Source: an uncultured Rubrobacteraceae bacterium
GTDB lineage: Bacteria > Actinomycetota > Rubrobacteria > Rubrobacterales > Rubrobacteraceae
Assembly (NCBI GenBank): GCA_902806015.1
Contig: CADCUZ010000136.1
Coordinates: forward strand, 1 to 24,072
Direction of reading: 5' to 3'
Length of the DNA stretch: 24,072 nucleotides
Below, in pieces: positions 18,205 to 24,072 of the stretch. The notes below the pieces were generated by a model. That model saw only the letters and a program-made list of their open reading frames with translations, searched no databases and was not told the DNA's origin. The position numbers and the translations under genes are program-made. Position 1 is the stretch's first letter; each line of letters starts with the position of its first letter.

Positions 18205-18213
18205 AGTATAGCA
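18205..18213 (-). promoter_or_regulatory. Extended -10 promoter giving a probably leaderless pcrA mRNA
   Basis: TGC then TATACT (18210-18205) on the minus strand, with nine bases (TTTTCCCCA) between the -10 box and the pcrA ATG. Transcription normally starts about 6-8 bases after a -10 box, so the leader would be roughly one to three bases, and no Shine-Dalgarno sequence is present. Confidence 0.55.
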
Positions 18214-18241
18214 GCACGGCCCACCCGTTCCTGCGGGCCTC

Positions 18242-18946
18242 TCACCCTCCGCGGACCCGGTGCAGCACCACCTTCACGCCCCTCTCCACACCCTCGACCC
18301 GGACGGTGGTCTCCTCCGTCTCAAAGCGGAAATCGGCCCCCCGCATCAGCTCCCGGAAGAGCGGCTCCCACCGGCGTCCGGGGTCGGCGAGGAGCGCCTC
18401 GCCCCCGGGCTTCAGCAGCCCGGGCACGAGTCCGGCGAGCGCCCGGGCGCCCCTTTCCTCGTAGAGGACGTCGGCGGCGAGGACGAGGTCGAAGGACGCA
18501 CGACCCCCGATCCGGGGCGCGTGCCAGTCGAGGAGCGCGGTCTCGGGCTCCGGGAGGCCGTTTCGCCGCGCGTTGTGGGCGGCGAAGTCCAGGGCCGCCT
18601 CGTAGTAGTCGGTGGCGAGGACGCGGGCACCGCGGTCGAGGGCGCAGACCGTAGGGAGCCCGACGCCGCAGCCGAGTTCGATCGCCGCTTTACCGGCGAG
18701 GTCTTCCCGCGAGAGTCGCCGGGCCAGGGCTATGGCGCTCGGCCAGAGCTCGGCCCAGTAGGGGAGCCTTTCGTCGTGCTCGAACTCCCGCTCGTCGATC
18801 AGGGCGTCCGCGACGGAGGGGCGAACCAGGTGGTAGCTCTTGCCCGCTACTTCTACGACGGATTCTGCGAGATCGGTGCGGCCCTCGAGGTGGGCCTTAA
18901 GGCTATCCGCCGACGTGGGCGGCCTCGCGTTCGGCGCGGCTCTCAC
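18242..18946 (-). CDS. Class I SAM-dependent methyltransferase (METTL21/Nnt1-like)
   Basis: A soluble 234-residue methyltransferase. Motif I is AIELGCGVGLPTV (88-100), the ribose-binding acid is D113 in LATDYYEAAL, and the post-motif is FDLVLAADVLYEE (152-164). The D-V-L-Y sequence and the upstream PYWAELWPSA (62-71) are typical of the METTL21-like and nicotinamide-N-methyltransferase-like group, whose known members methylate protein lysines or small amines. The substrate here is unknown. The start is uncertain: GTG at 18946 is the only early start codon I found before the conserved part. It places 44 bases inside the Rrf2 gene and has a poor ribosome site, so translation probably depends on coupling with that gene. 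Confidence 0.85.
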   Translation of the reverse strand: MRAAPNARPPTSADSLKAHLEGRTDLAESVVEVAGKSYHLVRPSVADALIDEREFEHDERLPYWAELWPSAIALARRLSREDLAGKAAIELGCGVGLPTVCALDRGARVLATDYYEAALDFAAHNARRNGLPEPETALLDWHAPRIGGRASFDLVLAADVLYEERGARALAGLVPGLLKPGGEALLADPGRRWEPLFRELMRGADFRFETEETTVRVEGVERGVKVVLHRVRGG

Positions 18947-19352
18947 GCTCGGTCTCGGCGAGCTGGTCTATGCTGTAGCGGCCGAAGACCCCTTCGAGGG
19001 CCTCGCGGGCCTCGTCCCAGACCTTGCTCGTCACGCACAGGGGGGCGTCATCCATGTAGCAGACGCCGCCGGCGGAGCACCGGGCCGGACGGACCGCACC
19101 GTCCAGGATCTCGACGACGTCGAGCACGGAGATCTCCTCTGGCGGCATCGCGAACCGGTAGCCGCCGTGCGCCCCGCGCCGGCTTTCCAAAAGCCCCTCG
19201 CGCCGGATCTCGCACAGGATCTGCTCTAGAAACCTCTCCGGGATGCGTTGCCGGCGCGCGATCTCCGCCACGCCCAGCGGTGCTTCATTGCCGCTAACGG
19301 CAAGCTCGACCAAAGCCCTCACCGCGTACTTACTTTTCTGCGTAAGCCTCAT
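18903..19352 (-). CDS. Rrf2-family transcriptional regulator, probable Fe-S sensor
   Basis: A 149-residue winged-helix repressor or sensor. The N-terminus MRLTQKSKYAVRALVELAV and recognition region IARRQRIPERFLEQIL are hallmarks of the family, followed by the wing GLLESRRGAHGGYRF. Three cysteines, C92-x5-C98-x7-C106, sit where IscR and NsrR hold a [2Fe-2S] or [4Fe-4S] cluster (C-x5-C-x5-8-C). A redox, NO or iron-sulfur sensing role is therefore likely but not shown. C47 is an extra cysteine in the helix after the recognition helix. It has its own extended -10 promoter and overlaps the methyltransferase gene downstream. No suf or isc genes are in view, so its targets are unknown; autoregulation would be usual. 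Confidence 0.93.
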   Translation of the reverse strand: MRLTQKSKYAVRALVELAVSGNEAPLGVAEIARRQRIPERFLEQILCEIRREGLLESRRGAHGGYRFAMPPEEISVLDVVEILDGAVRPARCSAGGVCYMDDAPLCVTSKVWDEAREALEGVFGRYSIDQLAETERESRAEREAAHVGG

Positions 19353-19390
19353 AACACAACACCACCCGCTTGCGAAACTCGTTGGCGTTG

Positions 19391-19399
19391 ATTGTAGCA
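19391..19399 (-). promoter_or_regulatory. Extended -10 promoter of the Rrf2 gene
   Basis: TGC then TACAAT (19396-19391) on the minus strand, 38 bases upstream of the ATG, in the 90-base gap after phoU. A GGTGGTG stretch before the ATG may be the ribosome site. This separates the Rrf2-methyltransferase pair from the pst operon transcript. Confidence 0.5.
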
Positions 19400-19442
19400 G
19401 ACGGGTCAGAGGCCGAAAGGTGACGGCCGATAGCGGTCGCCT

Positions 19443-20141
19443 TCACTCCCCGTTGCGGTTGACATCCCTCTCGAGGTACTGGCGCATGGCGTCCTCTATC
19501 CGCTCGCCGGTAACTAGGAATACGGTGCTGCCGCCCACGTCCACGCCGTGGTCGGCGATACGCTCCAGGTAGTGGACCATCAAGGCGGCCCGCATCCGCC
19601 ACTCCGGGTCGCCGGCGCCGGCCTCCGAGGGGTTGGCGATCAGGTTGAGGGCCTCCGAGTACAGGAGGTCCACCTTGTCGTCTTTGGCCTGCAGGTCGCG
19701 GGCGCGGTCTATGTCACGGTACTCGAAGATGTCCAGGCCCTCGTTGAAGATGTTGCGCGCCGTGCGGGCCATCTCGACCAGGGCGGCCTCGAGGTCCTCG
19801 TCCCGCTCGCACCCCGCCGTCTCCGCCAACGCCTGGCAGATGTGCTCCGTGAGGGCGCCCGAGCGGACCAGGTGGTTCGTCACGGACTGCACGGTGTAGA
19901 GGAGCCTCAGGTCGCGGGCGACCGGGGCCTGGCGGGCCTGCAGGATCATGGACTCCCGCTCCATCTCCGCCCCGCGCGCCTTGTAGCGGACGTCCACCCC
20001 GAGCTCCTTGGAGGCGAGGTCCGCGTCGCGCGTCTCCATCGCCCTCACCATGTTCTCCAACGAGGCCCCCACCTCCCTGCCGAGGCTCAGGACCTCGCCC
20101 GTGAGCCCGTCGAGCTCCTGCTGGAAAGTCTCCCGCGGCAT
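19443..20141 (-). CDS. phoU: Phosphate transport/signalling regulator PhoU
   Basis: A cytosolic all-helical protein of two three-helix repeats that links the PstSCAB importer to the phosphate two-component system and limits phosphate uptake. At 232 residues it is of normal size; RQAPVARDLRLL (70-81) marks repeat one and DDKVDLLYSEAL (154-165) the second. The metal-binding E-R-x-x-D motif is intact in repeat two (E193-R-I-A-D197) but replaced in repeat one, where the aligned residues are V92 and A96 (HLVRSGALTEH). The ATG at 20141 has AGAGGGG upstream and lies 12 bases after the pstB stop, so it is the last gene of the pst operon. Confidence 0.95.
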   Translation of the reverse strand: MPRETFQQELDGLTGEVLSLGREVGASLENMVRAMETRDADLASKELGVDVRYKARGAEMERESMILQARQAPVARDLRLLYTVQSVTNHLVRSGALTEHICQALAETAGCERDEDLEAALVEMARTARNIFNEGLDIFEYRDIDRARDLQAKDDKVDLLYSEALNLIANPSEAGAGDPEWRMRAALMVHYLERIADHGVDVGGSTVFLVTGERIEDAMRQYLERDVNRNGE

Positions 20142-20153
20142 CCGGACCCCTCT

Positions 20154-21023
20154 TTAGCCGAACCGGCCGGTGACGTAGTCCTCCGTCTCCCTGCGTTCGG
20201 GGTTGGAGAAGATCCTCTCCGTCTCGTCAAACTCCCACAGGCGGCCCGGATCGCCCATGTTCACGATGTAGAAAAACCCCGTGTAGTCCGAGATACGGGC
20301 CGCCTGCTGCATGTTGTGCGTCACGATCACGACCGTGTACCTCTTCTTGAGCTCCGCCATGGTATCCTCGATTTTCTGGGTCGAGACCGGGTCGAGGGCG
20401 CTCGCCGGCTCGTCCATCAGGATGACCTCCGGCTCCACCGCCAACGTACGGGCGATGCACAAACGCTGCTGCTGGCCGCCCGAGAGGCTGTAGCCGCTCT
20501 CCCTCAGGCGGTCCTTCACCTCATCCCACAGGGCCGCCTGGCGCAAGGAGCGCTCCACCAGTTCGTCCATGTCGCCGCGGAAGCCGTTGATCTTGGCGCC
20601 CCACGCCACATTGTCGTAGATAGACTTTGAGAACGGGTTGGGCTTCTGGAAGACCATCCCGACCCTCCGCCGGATCACCACGGGGTCCGCGTTCTTGTCG
20701 TAGATGTCCTGCTCGCCTAGCGTGACGCATCCCTCCGCCCGCGCCCCGGGGATGACCTCGTGCATCCTGTTAAGGCAGCGGATGTACGTGCTCTTCCCGC
20801 AGCCCGAAGGCCCGATAAGCGCGGTCACCTTGTTGGCCTGGACGTCCATGCTCACGTCCGTAACGGCCTTGAAAGACCCGTAGAACGCGGAGAGATTTTC
20901 TACCCTCATGCCCAACGTGGAGCCGTCGCCCGAGGACGTGTCGCCTCCCCCCGGCTTCACCTCTCTGCGCTCGTCGAAAACCTCGGACACCCTGCGCCCC
21001 TCCCTGGACTTCTTGGTCTCCAC
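20154..21023 (-). CDS. pstB: Phosphate ABC transporter ATP-binding protein
   Basis: The ATPase that powers phosphate import through PstC and PstA. Walker A is GPSGCGKST (71-79), the Q-loop is MVFQKPNPF, the ABC signature LSGGQQQR (180-187), Walker B ILMDEP (201-206, E205 catalytic) and the switch His is in [28 protein letters not shown] and [20 protein letters not shown] are typical PstB. The GTG at 21023 adds a polar 38-residue extension ([20 protein letters not shown]) before the conserved [11 protein letters not shown]; an internal ATG at 20909 would give the usual length but lacks a ribosome site, while the GTG has GGAAAGG about 13 bases upstream. The true start is uncertain between them. 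Confidence 0.97.
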   Translation of the reverse strand: METKKSREGRRVSEVFDERREVKPGGGDTSSGDGSTLGMRVENLSAFYGSFKAVTDVSMDVQANKVTALIGPSGCGKSTYIRCLNRMHEVIPGARAEGCVTLGEQDIYDKNADPVVIRRRVGMVFQKPNPFSKSIYDNVAWGAKINGFRGDMDELVERSLRQAALWDEVKDRLRESGYSLSGGQQQRLCIARTLAVEPEVILMDEPASALDPVSTQKIEDTMAELKKRYTVVIVTHNMQQAARISDYTGFFYIVNMGDPGRLWEFDETERIFSNPERRETEDYVTGRFG

Positions 21024-21060
21024 TAGGCTAGCACCTTTCCTTTGCGAGCGAACCGTAACA

Positions 21061-21984
21061 CTAACTGCGCCTCTGGTACCTGTTCCTGAGCACTATCGCC
21101 ACGGAGTTCGCGATGAGCAGCACCACCATGATGACCACTATGCCGGCCGCGGCGGAGTCCTGGAAGACCTGCTGCGGGCGGCTGATCCAGTCGTAGATCT
21201 GGGTGGGAAGCGCCATGTAGCCGTCGAACGGACCGCCCGTGGCGTACGTCTGGTAGAGCGAGACCCCAACGACCAGGATCGGGGCGGCCTCGCCGATGGC
21301 TCTGGAGAGCGCCAAAATCATACCCGTGAGCGCGCCCGGCAAAGCCATCGGTAGCAGGTGGCTCCGGATCACCTCCCACTTCGTCGCCCCGAGCGCGAAA
21401 CCGCCCTCCCGGATGGCGCGAGGGATGGCCCGGAACGCCTCCCTGGTGGCGACGATGATGACCGGCAGGATCAGCAGGCTCAGCGTCAGCGCACCCGACA
21501 GCACGCTGCCACCGCCGGTTATCGGCGCCAGCAACTGCACGAAGATGCCCAGGCCAAGCAGGCCGTAGATGACCGAAGGCACCCCGGCCAAGTTGGAGAT
21601 GTTGACCTCGATGATCCGGTTGATGCGCGTGTCTTCCGCGTACTCTTCGAGGTACACCGCGGCCCCGAGCCCGAGCGGCACGCTGATGAAGAAAGTCAGG
21701 CCGAGAAGCCACAGCGAGCCTACGAGCGCCGGGTAGATCCCACCGTTCTCCGGGAAGATCTGGGACGGGAAGCTCGTCAGGAAGTTCAGGCTCAGCATTC
21801 TGGAGCCGTCCCTGGCCACGTCCACCAGGAGCACCGCCAAGACGACGATGCCAACCAGCGCCGCCGCCGTCACCACCACTGTGAAGACCCGGTCGAAGCC
21901 GTAACGGGCGGCCATGTTCGCCTTGAAATCCGCCCCTCCGGCTCCCTCTTTCGGTTTCTCTACCTGCGTGCTTCCCTGCGCCAC
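21061..21984 (-). CDS. pstA: Phosphate ABC transporter permease PstA
   Basis: One half of the membrane channel for phosphate import, 307 residues with about six transmembrane helices (first at about 34-56, then 85-110, 130-160, 165-185, 215-235 and 275-297). The cytoplasmic EAA loop that docks on PstB is [20 protein letters not shown], followed by [19 protein letters not shown]. The first extracytoplasmic loop contains [20 protein letters not shown], as in PstA proteins. The start is GTG at 21984, which shares a base with the TAG of pstC (TAGTG), giving tight translational coupling. The N-terminus is a 30-residue polar tail. Confidence 0.96.
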   Translation of the reverse strand: MAQGSTQVEKPKEGAGGADFKANMAARYGFDRVFTVVVTAAALVGIVVLAVLLVDVARDGSRMLSLNFLTSFPSQIFPENGGIYPALVGSLWLLGLTFFISVPLGLGAAVYLEEYAEDTRINRIIEVNISNLAGVPSVIYGLLGLGIFVQLLAPITGGGSVLSGALTLSLLILPVIIVATREAFRAIPRAIREGGFALGATKWEVIRSHLLPMALPGALTGMILALSRAIGEAAPILVVGVSLYQTYATGGPFDGYMALPTQIYDWISRPQQVFQDSAAAGIVVIMVVLLIANSVAIVLRNRYQRRS

Positions 21985-22916
21985 TAGTAGATCTCCCTGA
22001 ATCGCCGGACAAACCAGTAGCTAGCGAGGTTGAGGGCCAGCGTCATCAGGAACAACGCCGACCCCACCGCGAAGATGGACTCAAAAGTTATCGACCCGCG
22101 CGGCGTCTCGCCTCCGACCACCTGCACGATGTACGCCGTCATCGCCTGCATGCTCTCCGTAGGACTACCGCCGAAGTTCGGCTGGGAACCCATCGCGATC
22201 GTCACGATCATCGTCTCCCCGATGGCCCGCGATACCCCGAGGATCACCGCCGCCACTATCCCCGAGAGCGCAGCCGGCAACACGATCTTGGTCGCCGTCT
22301 CGCGCCTGGTCGCCCCGAGCGCGTAGGCACCCTCCCGCAGAGACCGCGGCACCGCGTAGATGGCGTCCTCGCTGACCGACGCCACCGTCGGGATGATCAT
22401 CACGCCCATGATGAGGCCGGCGGCGAGCGCGTTGAAAGACCCGATGCCCGGCAAGACGCTGTCTTTGAAGAACGGGGTGATAAACGTCAGGGCAAAGTAC
22501 CCGTAGACCACGGTGGGCACTCCCGCCAGAATCTCGAGGGCCGGCTTGAGCCACCGCCGCAGCCGCTTCGGGGCGTACTCGCTGAGGTAGATGGCCGTGA
22601 GCAGACCCACCGGAAGCGCGACGGCTATGGCGATAAAGGTCGCCATCAACGTGCCATAAACGAGCGGCAGCACGCCGAAGGCGCCCTGCTGCGGGGCCCA
22701 ACGGGTCGTGGTCAGAAACTCCACGATGGAGACGTCGAGAAAAAACCGGACGGTCTCCTCAAAGAGGACTACGACGATCCCGATCGTCGTGAAGATGGAC
22801 ACGTACGCGCAGGCCGTTAGCAGCGCCTTTATTACCCGCTCCCGGGCCTGCCTGGCACGGCTGTTGCGCTGCCAGTCGCCCTCCCTGGACCTCGCCCCTC
22901 CCGCTTCAACCGCCAC
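21984..22916 (-). CDS. pstC: Phosphate ABC transporter permease PstC
   Basis: The other half of the phosphate channel, 310 residues. After a polar head the first transmembrane helix is [40 protein letters not shown] is the diagnostic PstC periplasmic loop (F-L-x-x-x-x-W-x-P). The EAA loop is [20 protein letters not shown], followed by [15 protein letters not shown]. The start is GTG at 22916 with GGAGGG about six bases upstream. It is separated from pstS by 95 bases containing a hairpin, a usual arrangement for making more binding protein than permease. Confidence 0.96.
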   Translation of the reverse strand: MAVEAGGARSREGDWQRNSRARQARERVIKALLTACAYVSIFTTIGIVVVLFEETVRFFLDVSIVEFLTTTRWAPQQGAFGVLPLVYGTLMATFIAIAVALPVGLLTAIYLSEYAPKRLRRWLKPALEILAGVPTVVYGYFALTFITPFFKDSVLPGIGSFNALAAGLIMGVMIIPTVASVSEDAIYAVPRSLREGAYALGATRRETATKIVLPAALSGIVAAVILGVSRAIGETMIVTIAMGSQPNFGGSPTESMQAMTAYIVQVVGGETPRGSITFESIFAVGSALFLMTLALNLASYWFVRRFREIY

Positions 22917-22953
22917 CGAAAACCCTCCGAAACCTCGTGATCAGAAAGATGGG

Positions 22954-22973
22954 GGCCGACTCCCGTGCCGGCC
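22954..22973 (-). promoter_or_regulatory. Intercistronic hairpin between pstS and pstC
   Basis: GGCCG (22954-22958) and CGGCC (22969-22973) can pair around a 10-base loop in the 95-base pstS-pstC spacer. It may attenuate read-through or protect the 3' end of pstS mRNA. There is no T-tract and the stem is short. Confidence 0.35.
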
Positions 22974-23011
22974 GCCATATGTTACAAGCAGATCCACCTC
23001 GATACAAACGG

Positions 23012-24043
23012 TTACTGCGACTGCTTGAGCGCACCTTCCAGGTCGCCGCCCTTGGGCTCTCCGGCTTCGGTAAAGACCGTGCCGGTGGTCCGATCCTCGT
23101 ACTGCGCCCGCGACTCGTCGGCGAGGCTGCCCGGCAACGTCACGTACTTGGCGGCCTCGACCAGCCGGTCGAGGTTCTGCTCGGACAGGTAGAAGTCCAC
23201 GAACGGCTTGACCGCGTCGTTGTTCTTGAGCGCTTTGGTGCTCACGTAGATGAACAGCGGACGTGAGAGACCGTACTCGCCGGATCGGATGGTCTTGGCG
23301 GAAGGCTCAACGCCGTCGAGGGCGAGAGCCTTGAGCGAGTCGCGGTTGTTCTCGTAGTAGGAAAAGCCGAAGTAGCCGAGCGCGTTCTGGTCGCCGGCCA
23401 CACCCTGCACGAGCACGTTGTCGTCCTCGCTGGCCTCGTAGTCCGTGCGGTTCACTTCCTCCTCGTTGCCGACGATGGCCTCGTTGAAGAACTCGTAGGT
23501 GCCGGACTCGGTGCCGGGACCGTAGAGGCTCATTTCCTCGTTGGGCCACTCAGAGCGCACCTGGTTCCAGCGCGTGATCTCACCCTCGGCCGCCGGCTCC
23601 CAGAGGGTCTTGAGTTCCTCGCCGGTTACGTCCGACGCAAAGTCGTTCTGCTTGTTGACCACGACCGAGATGCCGTCGAAGGCGACCGGGATCTCGATAA
23701 AACCGATCCCGTTTTCCTCGCACACCGGCACCTCCTCGGCGACGTCTATCGGTCTGGAAGCGTCAGAGATCTGCGTGTCGCCCTGGCAGAACGCTTCGAA
23801 ACCGTCGCTGGTCCCCGAGCCGCCGATGCTGATTCTCGCGTCCGGGTTCTCCTCTCGGAACAACTCCGCCGCAGCCTGCGTTATCGGCTGCACCGTGCTC
23901 GAGCCCTCGATGGCGATCTCACCGGATACCGGCTCTCCACCACCGCCACCACCCTGGCTTCCTCCAGCGCCACCACCGCAGGCGGCCACCACGAACGACA
24001 GGGCCAGCACCACAACGAACCTCGCACGCAAGATCTTCCTCAA
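23012..24043 (-). CDS. pstS: Phosphate-binding lipoprotein PstS
   Basis: Captures phosphate outside the membrane and delivers it to PstC-PstA. At 343 residues it begins with a lipoprotein signal: basic RKILRARF, hydrophobic core VVVLALSFVVA and lipobox VAAC with C22 as the lipidated residue. A Gly/Ser spacer (about 23-36) follows. Phosphate-pocket segments are IEGSSTVQPIT, ISIGGSGTSDGFEAFCQGD, ISDASRPID and the later GPGTESGTYEFFNEAI. The start is TTG at 24043; GGGAGGAA seven bases upstream supports it. It is the first gene of pstSCAB-phoU. Only 29 bases of upstream DNA are in view, so a PhoP/RegX3 box cannot be assessed. Confidence 0.97.
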   Translation of the reverse strand: MRKILRARFVVVLALSFVVAACGGGAGGSQGGGGGGEPVSGEIAIEGSSTVQPITQAAAELFREENPDARISIGGSGTSDGFEAFCQGDTQISDASRPIDVAEEVPVCEENGIGFIEIPVAFDGISVVVNKQNDFASDVTGEELKTLWEPAAEGEITRWNQVRSEWPNEEMSLYGPGTESGTYEFFNEAIVGNEEEVNRTDYEASEDDNVLVQGVAGDQNALGYFGFSYYENNRDSLKALALDGVEPSAKTIRSGEYGLSRPLFIYVSTKALKNNDAVKPFVDFYLSEQNLDRLVEAAKYVTLPGSLADESRAQYEDRTTGTVFTEAGEPKGGDLEGALKQSQ

Positions 24044-24072
24044 CCCGATTCCTCCCTAGGCTACGACTACAA

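Noticed and set aside
21023..22012. A second minus-strand frame covering pstA
   Set aside because: Out-of-frame shadow; the true frame has transmembrane helices and the EAA loop.

Overview
The window looks like chromosomal DNA from a high-GC actinobacterium. The best guess is the Rubrobacter/Thermoleophilia neighbourhood. This rests on strong G/C bias at third codon positions, frequent TTG and GTG starts, an F420-dependent luciferase-like oxidoreductase (broken here), a CBS-domain pyrophosphatase and an actinobacterial-style pst operon. The taxonomic call is an inference; no rRNA gene is present.

Layout. 1-2821 (+): the 3' three quarters of cobalamin-dependent methionine synthase, followed by a remnant that resembles a cobalamin-independent (MetE-like) enzyme. 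3129-4796 (-): a DUF4230 membrane-anchored protein and a twice-frameshifted F420 oxidoreductase pseudogene. 4939-7885 (-): a tightly coupled serine-type operon (class V aminotransferase, SerA, small YjzC-like protein) behind a TATAAT promoter overlapped by an 8-bp inverted repeat. 8330-11012 (-): gatB followed by a strongly diverged IlvD/Edd-fold protein lacking the family's cluster cysteines and catalytic serine. 11216-11689: a decayed, lower-GC insertion. 11712-13450 (-): gatC-gatA. 13513-15135 (-): CBS/DRTGG family II pyrophosphatase. 15136-16047: no intact gene, but two gene remnants, one broken by a 14-bp tandem duplication. 16048-18195 (-): PcrA/UvrD helicase with a probably leaderless promoter. 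18242-19352 (-): Rrf2 regulator and a class I methyltransferase. 19443-24043 (-): the complete pstS-pstC-pstA-pstB-phoU phosphate operon.

How the genes work together. MetH and the aminotransferase/SerA operon belong to one-carbon, methionine and serine metabolism. GatCAB makes Gln-tRNA(Gln) and/or Asn-tRNA(Asn) by transamidation. PstSCAB imports phosphate and PhoU ties the importer to phosphate signalling. The pyrophosphatase recycles PPi under adenine-nucleotide control. PcrA unwinds DNA in repair and replication.

What stands out. The IlvD-like probable pseudoenzyme next to gatB is the best candidate for undescribed biology. Most intergenic spaces are gene graveyards: at least five decaying genes lie in 24 kb. 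Start codons are unusual: about six of eighteen intact genes appear to begin with TTG. Three promoters share an extended -10 of the form TGC-TAnnnT. I saw no tRNA, rRNA, CRISPR array, intact mobile element or origin.
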